This document shows, one piece after another, positions 10,637 to 22,500 of a stretch of 64,000 bases of DNA. This stretch comes from Pseudo-nitzschia pungens (Eukaryota; Bacillariophyta; Bacillariophyceae; Bacillariales; Bacillariaceae): the NCBI GenBank assembly GCA_037355855.1, contig CM074768.1, positions 372,001 to 436,000 of the forward strand, read 5' to 3'. Below the pieces are notes generated by a model, which saw only the letters and a program-made list of their open reading frames with translations, searched no databases and had not been told where the DNA came from. Made by a program: the position numbers and the translations under genes. Position 1 is the stretch's first letter. Each line of letters opens with the position of its first letter.

Positions 10637-13262
10637 CTTGGATTTTTTGTTTGTTTGTTTTCGCTTCGCTCGAACCGGTATCCCACTTTCGTACCAACGC
10701 CTCCGCACCAATACTCGCAACTTATCGTTGGCGTCAGTACTGTTGGCTGATGTATTTTGAGTATTCCAGATGTGAAGTAATGGCACTGACCCGAAACCGA
10801 AGAAGAACGGCGAATGATTGCTCTTTCCATCCGCAACGATGATTCGGCATAACAAGCGGTCCTGTCAACGCCCTGGATGAGAGTCGAACGAATGCACATT
10901 GAGTAGAACATCGCCTTGCTTGTTGGTTGGGAAAACAAAAATAAGCAGGATGCTGTAGGAATCGCCAATTACGGGTTACGTTTGGACCTAAAAAATAGTT
11001 TCGATTCCTCCGTTTTTGTGCTACCAATCGATACAGTAGATCTCAATTAAAGGGTATAATGACTATGTCTTTTTAGCTTAAGTCCTGGTACTTCCAATCC
11101 AACAAACCATTGAAGGTTCTGTTTCTGCGTCGCACCTCTTCTCCGGTGATTGGATATGTGTGATCCCCTCCGGTATCATTGTGAGAGAATGATTTTGCAT
11201 CTCCGACTACAAGTAAGGTTTACGGTAACTTAATCACTTGTACTTCTGTCCGCCCGCAGTCTGCAGCCGACAAACCTCCGGCGACTCCGTCACATTAGTC
11301 GGTTTTCAGTAATCCTCGTTCGGTTGCCGCGCCTCCCCGCGCACCCATGCATTCGGCAACAGGCCAAGCATCTCTCTCCGAGCCTCCGCTCCAATGTGTC
11401 CCTATTATGTGCACATTATTTCTTCTCTTGGGAGTATATCGTCCGAACCTCATCAGTAGTTTTTCAATCAATAAGCGCCCAAAAAGATGTAGGCATGATA
11501 GGCTTGTTCAGGTTTCAGAACATCAAAACAAAGAAAAGATCACAACTCCATCTCAAATCTGAAAAAACGACGCCGATTTCGGTTGTCGGATTCGATTCTT
11601 CGGATAGACGACTCACTCCACCTTCGATCATAATCAGATCAACCCGACATCCAACCCGAAGTCAATCGAATAACTCGAATCATGAATCTCAATCATCGAA
11701 AGTCAGTCCTAGCAGGCGAAGCAATGCCCACGGACAAAGCGCCTGTTGGCAAGTTGCCCGTCGACAAGCCACTCGCCGACCAATCGCAAAACATGCTCTT
11801 TGTTTCTCGTCTCCTTGTCTCGTTCAACCGTGTATGCCCCCGTGGTCTAGCTGCGAGTGGTGACGACAATCTGCTAAAGTTTTCTATACAATCATGCCTC
11901 GCGTTCTGCCCTTTCTTGTTTCTACCGGACCGCAATCTCTAGATTCAAACTAGATTCAAACTAGAACAATTACGCAAGTAGTCAAATAGTTTGTTTCTCA
12001 AAATTTTCACGACACGTGAACTCTATGATTGCACCATGAATTACGTGTAATAGGGAAGATTATACTGTTCTATCCAACGACTTTGCCATTCTACCAGTAT
12101 GGTAACAGTACGACCTGTCCAAAAGATCGGTCGGCAGTTTCTGGTCAGCAAAAGCTCAACGCGGGAAACGTTCGAGTCATATTGTGATCTAATTCACTTC
12201 GGTCTGCGGACGGATTCTTCCGAGGTTTCGAGGGATCTCGAGATCATCCAATCCATTAGAAGTTTGTTGGTAGTGTTTCTATCAATTATGCCAAAAGGAT
12301 CCCATTCACTTTGGTCCGCAGATGGAGTTATTCCTCAGGGGTTGCGAGAGATCTCGAGATAATCCAATTGATTAAAAAGCTTGTTGGTAGTTTTCCTATC
12401 ACTTATGCCAAGAATCTTCGCAAACGACATGTCTTCCAATTGCTTGCGTCCAACATGTTCATCTTCAGTAGCGACGAAGAATTTTCCTAGGTATGCGGAG
12501 AGTGACAAACTGCTCCATTCGGATCGGCCGTTGGGGCGGTTGGGGATTTGCGTTATAGAAGACTACGAACCCCAAAACTAAGTGTTGCTATTATTTATCC
12601 CTTGATTGTGCAGCAATAATTACATTAAAACCCTATGGTACTTAGATTTAACAAGCTAAAACTCGGCGAGCCAAATTTTTGAATTTTGTAAATACTCATA
12701 TATGCGCGACCAAAAATTTTGAATTATATAAGACGGAGTACGTGTAATTTCGACTATAATCCGTTGGCGGACTATTTCATAGCCGGCAAGTTCCAAAAAC
12801 TGCCAATGTATTGCATGTATTCACTGCCAATTTTGGAGAAGTTGCTTAATACCATTCTGAAAATCGGATTTCTATGTAACCGATGCGTTGGTTGTAAACA
12901 TTACACATGATTCTGCAACATAAATTATCAATACGACGACGACCTACTACCGTTTCTTCACAACGCAGCAACTAGACGGAGTTCCGTCGGATACATCCAT
13001 ACAAAGAGAGAGGTCTCGCATCGAGTACCACTGCATTCAGTCCCAAAACGTGATAACGAACGAGCAGCGAGTGCTGTTACTCTTCCAGCTCATTTTCTCA
13101 CTTCGAACGCATTTGTCTTCTGATTCATACACCGACCACAACTCCATTCGCACTTTCATTGAAGCTCACAACACCAAACGAACTGAATTACAGTCGTCCG
13201 TATTAAATTTGTACACTGCGTTCCTCTATCACATCTTCACTTATCCTTTCCAAAACGAGACT
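10637..13262. other. Intergenic region, 2.6 kb, no recognised gene
   Basis: The upstream part is the probable promoter of the M11 protease. A GTAAGGTTTACGGTAAC motif lies near 11213. ORFs at 11324-11863 and 11682-11942 are Arg/Ser-rich or short and I cannot support them. An imperfect tandem duplication occupies 12190-12415. Further right the sequence becomes AT-rich. 13050-13262 is open in frame with the next gene but starts with GTG. Confidence 0.55.
12190..12415. repeat. Imperfect tandem duplication, about 115 bp unit
   Basis: Two copies of a unit containing ATTCACTTyGGTCyGC, GATCTCGAGATmATCCAAT, and TTGTTGGTAGT followed by TATCA and TTATGCCAA. The first runs from about 12190 to 12299, the second from about 12300 to 12415. 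They are around 80 percent identical. No long ORF spans them. Confidence 0.7.
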
Positions 13263-15749
13263 ATGGAGGCTGCCATTTCCTACCTCCAAAGCTTGGTTGC
13301 CGACGCGTCGGACGCCGATGGGAAACGAGAAATCAAACAGGACGAAGCTGAAGTCCCAGAGTGTTCGGTCGACGTGACTCAGATAAACGGAAACGCGTGC
13401 ACAGCTGATATGGACATCGAGCGGCAAGACATGGTTCCCGCCTGCAACCACCACGCAAATCGAAAGGGGAAGAAGTCCAAGAAGAAGATCAAGAAAGCGA
13501 GGGCGTCAGCGTCTCGCATTCCCGCCTTTGCGGGTCTCGTCAAGACTAAGAGCCTTGAAATGGCGAGCCGTATCTCCCTATTTCAATCCTTTTCAGAGAT
13601 CTCAACTCCCTACAACATGGAAAAAGCCGGAAGCAACGTCAGTAAGAAGACTGCTCCCGACGACGACGACGACGACGACGACGACAACAATGTCCAGTCG
13701 GACTCGGACAACTTTTCGTGGGCGAATGCACTATCCTCCAAGAGCGAGGATGAACGGATCGGCTATTGGGCGGAAACAACCGGCACCGGACCGAACCACA
13801 AACCGAGACGAAGACAAAAGCAGAAACAACGACACATCGAGTGGTGGTCGCACGGGATCGTCTGGACCTGCATGGCTCTGTTTTTTGGATGGTTTGGCGT
13901 CGGTTTGTCCTATTGGGCACGGCGGAGTACCGCATTTGTGTCTCTGCACCAACCCATGTATCTCGACCCGAGATACGAAACCGTCCCTGCCGTTGGAATG
14001 ATCAAGCTCGAATTGTGCTGGAACGAAACACACCTGGATCTTTTGGACGAGCTCCCTTACGACTACCAGGACGAACCCGGTCACAAACAACGGCGTACCA
14101 GTACCGGCGAGTTGTTCGGATACGAACGCAAAAGTGCAAAGCCCGTCAACGATTCCACGGCTGAAAACGACGAAGGCGAGGACAGGGTTCTCGACTGCAT
14201 AGTTCATCGGCTGACGTCCGACGATATCCACGACGACGCCATGTATACTGTTTCCCAAGCAGTCGCATTTTTGTCCATGGTGATGGGAGGATTCGTCACG
14301 ATTTGTCTGACCGCCTCCATCTTTTGGAGATCCATCAACCTGCGTCCTATCGGGGCGGGTTACCTTCTGGCGTACTTTTTGCAGAGTTTTACCTTTTTGA
14401 TTTTCGACTCGGACCTCTGCAGCGACCACCAGGGTTGCTCCATGAGCAAGGGCGGAATCCTGTCTGCGATCGCCAGCATCTGCTGGATTATTTCCTGTGC
14501 GGCGTCGGCGCGCATGGAAAAACGAAAGCTGAAGAACGAGTTTCACCCACCAAAGGAGGAACAAAAGAAATCACGGGGGAGTCGTCATGCATCACGCAGT
14601 GCCAGTGCGACGCTCAAATCCTTTCAGGAAGGTGACGATGACTACGATGACGAATTCGAACTAATGTGTCGGCAGCAAAAACAGATCTGGGAACGCACCA
14701 AGAGCCACGATGCAGGGAGCCCTCGCGTCGAACCCGAATCGTATCATGACACAAAGGCCACGGGACAAAAAGAAGAACGGTCATCCCGCTCCCGCTCGCC
14801 GCCATCTTCGATTCCAAAGCCAAAAGCCATCAAAAAGGAAGGTCGAGCCCGTACCTCCGAAACTATAATGAGCTCCGACGATGAATACGAACCAATCCAC
14901 GCTAAAGGACCATCCGATCCTTCCTCTCGATCTGTGTTGTCATTGCCTCCACCCCCATCCCCAAACCTCGGAGTGTCGAGACGATCTCGCCAACGATCCA
15001 AATCGAGGACGCGATCGAGGACGCGATCGAGGTTCACTTCCCCGGAACGAGCCCGGTCGCCCCAACGTCGCGATGCTCCCGCTACTTCCCCGGAACGAGC
15101 CCGGTCGCCCCAACGTCGCGATGCTCCCACTACAACTGTGTACGAGAGAGAAGACCCATCAGGGAAACTCGCCACGTCGCCACGAAACCTCGAACGTCCA
15201 GATAAATCTCGGTCTCCACAGCAACAACGCCAACTAGCGCGCAGCGGGGGCCGCAAAAGCAAACCGGATCTCACCGTGGATGTCACCGCAACGAGCGAGG
15301 ATCCGGGACCTTTGTCCCCTCGCACCTCTGATTCGCCTCGCAAAAACAGGAGGACTGCATCAGAATCCATGAAAGTTCCACCGTCCGCCCCACGCAATAG
15401 CAACGCCGACGAGGACAAGCGCAAAAACAAACTATCGACATCACCGCAAGGAGAAATAGAACCACAACGACGACGTGAACGAAAAACCGTATTTGACTTT
15501 GCGTCTGCCTTTTCCGATTCCGGAGACAATGCCGATACCGAGCAGCCACAGCCACAACCACAGCCGCCCGCGGATGCCATTGCGAATTCGAAACCGAAAC
15601 CAAAGCGTTCGCCCAGTCGATCACGCTCGCGCTCCCGAAGTACCCCACGGCTAACAAACGGAGGCAGCGATGGGAAGAAACGTTCGAGCAGCCATCGAAG
15701 GAAGGGAAGCCGAAGGGGATTGGAGGATGGCAAGCAATACGAGCTATAA
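13263..15749 (+). CDS. Four-helix membrane protein with SR/RS-rich cytoplasmic tail
   Basis: The first ATG of this open frame is at 13263 (the earlier in-frame triplet at 13050 is GTG), giving 828 residues. The N-terminal part is charged, with a run of about nine Asp. A first membrane helix lies near residue 200 (GIVWTCMALFFGWFGVGLSYW). After a loop with a few Cys, three more helices cluster around residues 330-430, including VAFLSMVMGGFVTICLTAS, GYLLAYFLQSFTFLIF and GGILSAIASICWIISCA, with a CSDHQGC loop between the last two. The remaining 400 residues are Ser, Arg, Pro and Lys rich with many RSRS/SP sites, probably disordered and phosphorylated. I know similar four-helix architectures from diatom hypothetical proteins but no established function. 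An internal 48-bp duplication lies in the tail. Confidence 0.7.
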   Translation: MEAAISYLQSLVADASDADGKREIKQDEAEVPECSVDVTQINGNACTADMDIERQDMVPACNHHANRKGKKSKKKIKKARASASRIPAFAGLVKTKSLEMASRISLFQSFSEISTPYNMEKAGSNVSKKTAPDDDDDDDDDNNVQSDSDNFSWANALSSKSEDERIGYWAETTGTGPNHKPRRRQKQKQRHIEWWSHGIVWTCMALFFGWFGVGLSYWARRSTAFVSLHQPMYLDPRYETVPAVGMIKLELCWNETHLDLLDELPYDYQDEPGHKQRRTSTGELFGYERKSAKPVNDSTAENDEGEDRVLDCIVHRLTSDDIHDDAMYTVSQAVAFLSMVMGGFVTICLTASIFWRSINLRPIGAGYLLAYFLQSFTFLIFDSDLCSDHQGCSMSKGGILSAIASICWIISCAASARMEKRKLKNEFHPPKEEQKKSRGSRHASRSASATLKSFQEGDDDYDDEFELMCRQQKQIWERTKSHDAGSPRVEPESYHDTKATGQKEERSSRSRSPPSSIPKPKAIKKEGRARTSETIMSSDDEYEPIHAKGPSDPSSRSVLSLPPPPSPNLGVSRRSRQRSKSRTRSRTRSRFTSPERARSPQRRDAPATSPERARSPQRRDAPTTTVYEREDPSGKLATSPRNLERPDKSRSPQQQRQLARSGGRKSKPDLTVDVTATSEDPGPLSPRTSDSPRKNRRTASESMKVPPSAPRNSNADEDKRKNKLSTSPQGEIEPQRRRERKTVFDFASAFSDSGDNADTEQPQPQPQPPADAIANSKPKPKRSPSRSRSRSRSTPRLTNGGSDGKKRSSSHRRKGSRRGLEDGKQYEL
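15036..15131 (+). repeat. 48-bp exact-type tandem duplication in coding sequence
   Basis: Two adjacent copies (15036-15083 and 15084-15131) encode TSPERARSPQRRDAP plus A or T. They differ at a single base and keep the frame. Confidence 0.9.
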
Positions 15750-17625
15750 AGCAACCTATTTCCATGGCACAAAAAAGTTTATTTGTAACAATATGAACAC
15801 GCATCAGTAAAAAAAAGAACAATTACTTAGGCCAAATCTTCTATTATTATTTTTTTAAAAAATACTTTATCACACATTATTTTCTAAAAACGACAGGACG
15901 GCAAACCCAGTTTGGTATTTGATACTATCTTTTTGGTGTGCTCCTTGGAACTGATCGAACTATCCTCCTGTATGATCATTTTTCAATGTTACGAACATTG
16001 CCAAACATGTTTCATTATTAAAAATTATTTTAAATAATATACTGTAATACTTCGTAATAATATTATCGTCTTTCATCGTCGGAGGACTTCTTGCACTGCT
16101 TCTTCGTACGCATTTTTTTTGTCGTGGCAACCGATGGCAACGACCAGCGCCATTTGCCGCAACTGTCGCAGCTTACGGTAAACCTTATCTAGAGGCGCTG
16201 TGCCGTTGCAAAAAAATGAAGCTTTACTTCATACGGTACCGGTGTTACCGGTAACCTTATGTATTGCATCTACCAGTAGCAGGACTTAAAAGGCTCTCAG
16301 TCGGAGGAATGTCGTAAAAACCTTACTTAAGGCTCACTGGTTCAGTACCTACCGATTGTCACTCACCCACAAGTCGCGGTCTCCTTCATGATGTTGTCTC
16401 CAAATCGACATTCTAAAGTCCACTTTATGATTAACCTATTTTCGTATTTATTTATTCGTGCTACATATGTTCGATTTATTTTCTGACCAATGGAAAGTCG
16501 AGGTCGCAGTCTCGCTTTCCTCTCAAAAAATGGTTTTTCACCCCACCAAAATCTTATGGAAAAGCTCAGGTCTCATTTCCTTTCTCAAAATCAAGATCTA
16601 TGGAGCTTCCCGTCCCGTCTCGTCTCCTTTTATCATCTACTCGAATCAAGTTTTTTTCGCCCTACCAAAAAACAATGGAAAGTCGTGGTCTCCGATGATA
16701 GTTTTTTCCCAATCCTAAATCAAATGAATGGTACAGGTACGAGTAATCTTACGTAAGGTTACGATATCTTACTATCAATTCCATTTCTTATTATGCAGCT
16801 CTGTTTCCCCCAGACGTTGATCGAACGCACGGGATCGTCTTGAACTTGACATTCCGGATTGCCCACTCAAAAACTAAAGTAAGACCTTTTAAGGTTACTC
16901 TGCTCCACCCCTGCTTTTCCTGTCTTTCTACTGACGAGTAAGATACGTGTAGTATTAATTTAATTCTTCTTTTGATTGTTTTTCTGTTGCCCGTAACCTC
17001 ATGAGATGAACCTTTTGCACATCCATCTTCATCAGAACCAAGCTATCCTTACGATAATTAGTGTTTTGTTCTTATTGATAGTATAATAGTAGTGAAGAAT
17101 GAATTTCATGGTGCGTGGGGTAGGTCATTGAAACAACGCTCTCAGAATCATAGTGTGGTGCAATAAAAACCAAATGTGCATTGCAACTCTTATCGATTGT
17201 TTTTCATTTAAAAAAACTCTTTGGGCAAGTACCGGTGTGTATGTAGCTAGCATTGGACACGAAATCTTATAGGTTAATAACTGCAAAACTTGGATATGAT
17301 TCGGTACTCTATTGTTTTTATAAGTAATATGTTTATAGTCTATGTAGTGGTTTGTTGGCTCCACTCTTTGGGCAGTGCGCAAGCAAGGGAAGAAGGCAGA
17401 CAGGCATTCCTTGTCCTCGGCGTCGCCTCGCGTTGCATTGCGCCAATCTGTCGGAAGCTTTCACAAAAAGGGGGATGGGGTGGGCTGCGTTTGTTTCAGC
17501 ACCGCAAAACCGAAACGCAGCAATCGGTAGTCTGGCAGTGTGCATTGTTGTTGTGACGGGGGACACAAGGCTGCCCCCCACGACCCACGCCCGGAGAATG
17601 GGCGGTGTGCATGCCGGCACTCTTT
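15750..17625. other. Intergenic region, no recognised gene
   Basis: AT-rich stretch to about 16080, then copies of the GTAAGGTTAC/ACCGGTA motif set (16175, 16240 and 16740-16770). Between 16485 and 16700 there are three or four loose repeats built on ATGGAAAGTCG-GTCTC and CCTACCAAAA-ATGGAAA. ORFs at 16458-16756 and 17290-17669 fall on these and are not supported. Confidence 0.55.
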
Positions 17626-19554
17626 TCATCTATCGAAACAAAAGGCATGGACGGATAACATGCATATAATATGATGCGACAATACGCATTCGGGTCGGAC
17701 AATCACGACCCTCATGCTCCCGGAGCGTTGGCGCTCTTGTTCCGAAGGTTCTTGATTCGGAGGCCAAAGAGGCGCCTCTTTTGTTGTGCCTTGCCTTGTT
17801 CCGTGGGTTCCGGTTTCCTCGATGATGGCGTCGTCGTCGGTCATTTCCGAGGTGAAACGCTCGCTCGTGAAGGGTTGCACGGTGCACGGAACGGAGTCCG
17901 GGTTGATGCTGGGGACGGACCGGCGCCGGCCCGTCTCCATCTTGGCGGTGGTGAGTCCCTCGTCCTTGCCGCTACCACCCAGGTGGAACCTCCTGCCCAT
18001 CGAGGTCATGGTCTTGCCGAGGCTGTGCGACAACGCGGTGAACGCCTTGTCTTCCTTGTCCGTCAGCTCGTAGACAACGGATCCGGTGAGGCCACCCCGC
18101 TCCAGGTACAGCACCAGGGTGTGCTCGGCCCACTCGTAAGTGGGCGGGGGTGAGGTCTTCCGCGGCATCGATCGGCGGAACGTGCGTGCACTCGGGATCC
18201 ACAAACGTCTTGTGGACCAGCAGCGTTAGATCACCCCTTCCGTGTCCCACGGCTCGCAGCCAATGGAGACAGGCGTTTTTCGAGGAACCCTCGGGGGGAT
18301 CTACCCGGATCACCTTGTTGTGGCACACAAAGTACGTCGGGTCGCTCTTGGTGGCACCGTTCTTGGTGCTGCCGCCGCCGTTGCCCGCAGAGCTTGTTCT
18401 CGTATTTCCCAGTGGAAATCTTGGGCAGCTTGCCGGCTTTTAACGAAACGGGGAAGGTCTTGTAGGCCTCGCCCACCACCTTGTCCCGCTCACCGGGAAC
18501 GTAGCTCACCGTCAGGATCTCGTCTCGGACGTAGGTTTCGTCCACGCAGTGGGTTCGCAATCCCTCCGTCATGAGTTTCAGATACCGTTCCTGGGGCTTG
18601 CACAGAACGGAGTCTTCGGGCACGCGCCGGAACAAGGCGCTGCGCGGTTGATCGATGGCGAAAGTGACGCACTTGACGATCTCACCGGCGTCCTTTCGAG
18701 CCTTGGCCTCACCACCCAGGCCAAACGGGCAGGAATAATCGTCTTCGGATCCCTCGGAATCGTCGTCCGGGAAATCTTCCGCCATGAACGAGGTCATGGC
18801 GTTCGCGGGACACGACTTGTACGCGCGAGGATTTCGTATCAGGTCGCAAGTCGTCTTCGGCATCATCATCACCATCACCGTTGTTGCTGTTCTCCCCTTC
18901 CTCGCCCTCGACTTTCTGCTGCTGATCGTTTCCTCCGGAGTCCGAGTCCTCTTCCTCGGTGTCTTCCGAGGGAAAGGTTTTCGAATTCTTTTGCTTGGGG
19001 TCCGGATTCTTCTGGTTCATGACGGAGACGCTGACATCCCGGATGTCGTAGTTGGCATCGAATTGCCGAAAGGCCTGCCAATCGGCCGAGTTGCGAAACT
19101 TGAGCAGGATGCCCTTGACGTCCCATCCACGGGCGGGGACGATGTTCGCGGTTCCTCCCTCCACGAAGAGCAACCGGTGATCGTAGAGGATCGCGGTCTC
19201 GATCTCGTGGGGCGGGGTCATGATCCCTCTCCGGTACCGCACCAGGGGATTCACGATCGGGCCGTATCCAAAGTACACGACCTCCTTGTCCTCGTTGGGA
19301 AATCCGTGGGCGCGGTTCGGGTGGGCTCTGTTGTTCGTCACGAATTCTTCGGAGTTGTAGGGGCCCATGGAATCGCAAGCGGTGGCATCCGTGTTGGAAG
19401 AGTACCGAGAGAAGACGGGGTCTTGCTCCAACGAGTGCCGGTTCTTGCCGCTGGATTTGTTGGAAGAGCGGTAACGCGAGGGTTGCTTCTTCTGCGACTT
19501 CGAAGATTTCTTCTTCGAAGATTGGTTGTCCGTGTGGTGGTCGAAGGAAAGCAT
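17626..19554 (-). CDS. Gamma-glutamylcyclotransferase-like protein, frame broken three times
   Basis: ATG at 19554. The first frame (to about 18850) has a Lys/Ser-rich start, then a GGCT/ChaC-type domain: YFGYGPIVNPLVRYRRG, FVEGGTANIVP and GWDVKGILLKF. The second frame (about 18850-18386) continues with RAYKSCPANAMTSFMAEDF and the family-like stretch PQERYLKLMTEGLR. The third (about 18384-18150) has YFVCHNKVIRVDPPEGSS, and the fourth (to 17626) has YEWAEHTLVLYLERGG. Each step needs removal of one base: somewhere in 18825-18880, in the CCC at 18384-18386, and in the GGGGG at 18146-18150. The three extra bases sum to a full codon, and protein-like sequence continues across all breaks. Indel errors in the assembly are therefore more likely than decay, but a young pseudogene is possible. 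Family activity is release of 5-oxoproline from gamma-glutamyl compounds. The usual YGSNL loop is GYGPIVN here, so activity is uncertain. Confidence 0.6.
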
Positions 19555-22500
19555 TGTGTTATTGGTTTATTTTATTGACTCTTGTCACACGAGAATAGAA
19601 CAATAAATAATAGTGTGTTCCTTTCGGATTTCGATTCGATTCGATTCAATTCGATTGAATTCAAATCAGTTTGGTATGGTTTGGTTTCGATAAGATGTGT
19701 CCTTCTTCTTCTCAGTTTACATAGAACCGTCAATTCCGACCGAGCGTTATTGATGGATGCGATTCTATTCCGAGTCTGTCCTATCCTATTTCGTTTTCTG
19801 ATAATAATAATGCTAGATGAGAGTGTTGTTGCAATGCGACACGATCCGCATCCGCACGGTATCCGTCGTGATTCCAAGTTGTTTCGGGCTCGAAAAGGCG
19901 AGATGAAGAGCGATGATCACTATATATATATGTCACCTCCTCGTTCCAAAATGTTCAACAATGATCTCTGTGCGGACTTCTTGTGATGGTCTGGAGATCT
20001 CCGACTAGAATACAGTATTCACTGCTTTATCAGACACTCGGTCTCTCGTAAATGAACAGTGCGGGGTGAAACTTGCTGTTCGCGTTCAATGCACGGGTAC
20101 TATAGTATGGGAATGGTTCAGCAGATGTTGGGATGTTACCGCCTCTGCCTAAGCTTCTCTGTGCCGTAGCTTTTGACTACAAGCTCTACGGGAATCTTTG
20201 AACGCAATTCTGGGGAGTGGAGCCCAGATCGTTTAAGCAATTCGAATCAAAGAGAGAATACGGTAGAACGTTGGAGGTGCAACGACAGGGGCGGCAGCGG
20301 CCGACTCAGAGAGAGAGAGATAGACGTGAAACCCAAATTGACATTTTGTTCGGGCGTCCTTCCTGCGAGTATCGCGCAAACAGGTAGCCTTGGAAGTCCG
20401 TAAGGGAGTGATTTTCACGGACTATCCGCAGGAAAACAGAATGGACTTACTTAGGAATTCCGCGCTTGATACGTCTCGAAAGCTGCATGCAGTTTTCGTA
20501 TCTTGGATGATTGATATAAGCCTCACATTGAATTATCCGAGATGGGAATGCAAGTTGAAGGAAACATCACGCATACTGAGCGAACCTGCGCTTTAAGAGA
20601 CTGCTTTGCGACCACGATAGAATTGCTCCACCGAAAATGCTAAAATTTAACTGAAGTATGGACCATAAGTGTTACAGCAAGATTCACGTCCTTTGTTTTC
20701 GTTGGAAATCAGAAGAACACAAAAGAAAGATGAATGATGACTCATTCAAGATCAGAATCGAATTTGGTACGCACGACCATTGCAGCCCCACTTGGAATTT
20801 ATTAACGCTACCCTTCGACTCTGGGGAGTGCAGACCTGAAGAAGAACGATGGATCCATTTCTTTGGTGATTCGAAAGAAAGTCTGTTATATAATGCTAAC
20901 TTATCGCTTTTTAGCGCTTTTCAAATCTTGCATGAAGGATTCGATCGCAATTGGGAGTTCGAATGACATCTTTTCTCTGATGGAGAGTAGAAAAAGAATC
21001 ATAGCAGCGGTTTAATCGGCAATGTGGGTTTTGTCTGGTACCATCGCAATTTTTGTCGAGGATGGGTCGTGCGGACGCTCGTGTTATAGAATCAAAATCA
21101 CAAATTTCGAAGGAAACATTATATATGGCAGGTAATGACTTTGATATTTACGATTAGGACTCTTGCTGATATTTTCCCAAACTGGAATTACGATTGGTAT
21201 TAACGGTTGGGCAGGTACACCAAATTTTGAACTACATTATTTCTATCAAACGGGATAACCAGCATGATGTCATTGTAATCATTTTATCTCGGTTTACAGA
21301 TTTCGTTAAATGGGAACAATCCAGCGAAGAAATTAATTTTTATTCATATGCAAACCCGTTCGTATTGGTATCGAATTTCAACGAAAGGCATAATACTACT
21401 TCGGATAGATTTTTGCGAAAAGAAGCAATAATCATACTCAGAACCACAATCACAACTATGGCTCCCTCTCCACCAACTCTCACGAGTAAGGTTAATTACC
21501 TCTATCAGTACGAGTTCTCGCGACGGTCGCGTCGCGTTGCGCTGCACGGAGGTTAAAAGACGTGTTTGTAGCACGATTGAACAAAATGACATCATCACCG
21601 CGTTACCGTAAGCTTACCGGTACAGCGAGGGTGTCATGACATTCTTCTTTTTTGCCTCTCGAAAATGATGCATGATGAGACAACGAAGATCGAAAGCAGT
21701 TTTCCGTCTCGCTCGCGTTCCACATAACGGCTCACATTTTGCGATTCGATCTCTCTCACTTGTACAGTGTTGTCCGGAACTATTCCCCACCAGATCGCAG
21801 AAGAGAATTAAGGCCCGAGCAGTGTGTGCAGTATTCCCGAGATTTTTCAATCACTACAAGTACAAGGAGTGCGAAACGAAAACGATAAAATATTGTTAAT
21901 GCCGTATTAAGGATGGGCAGAGGGATCACTGCTGAGCATTATTGTTCCTTGATGGTGTGTTGTTGGGCGGGGCTGGTTCTGTCGTCTACATAGGAGCTTG
22001 TTGTTTCCAACCAAACCGTACGAAATGAAAGCGTGGTCGCCTCTCAAAAGTATTAATGATATTTAGGTCGCTTCGAAGTACTCATCCGGCAGCGTTGCCG
22101 ATCGTGCGGTGCAGTTATTGACTATAGCCAGGGGGTATCCCTCCCGCGGTCACTAATCGTTGATCAAAGAATAATGGATCTGGGCCGCGTACAGTAAATT
22201 ACTGGCAGGTCTTTTCTGGTGCACCGAGTGCCGCAATTTGCAATGAGATGAGTCGATCCTGGTATGGAACGGAGTTGAAGTTTAATAGAACACAGCGTGC
22301 TTCGAAGCAAAACTGCATACAGTCTTACAATTTCGAACTGTTGGTAGAAACACTTCGCTTTTCGCTTCCGTTGTTGAGTTTCCTTTTGTAGCAGTAATCT
22401 CATGGTAGTTGGATGACGGTCGGCAAACCCGATTGTCGAAACGATAATACGAAGCAGTGCACTGTCGTACTTGCGGTTTTACCAATTGGATGAAACGCGA

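Noticed and set aside
14744..15772. 342-codon minus-strand frame
   Set aside because: Antisense of the Arg/Ser-rich tail of the membrane protein; it begins in that gene's 3' end and has no start context or domain.
16458..16756. Two overlapping plus-strand frames of 86-88 codons
   Set aside because: They lie on loose repeats of GGAAAGTCG-GTCTC in a spacer and encode nothing recognisable.
18800..18900. Short intron explaining the first frame change in the GGCT-like gene
   Set aside because: The available GT sites are in phase 1 while the acceptor needs phase 0, and the interval would be under 70 bases. A one-base indel fits better.
20658..20966. 102-codon plus-strand frame
   Set aside because: An isolated frame in AT-rich spacer with no splice partner or domain. 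It may be real but I cannot support it.
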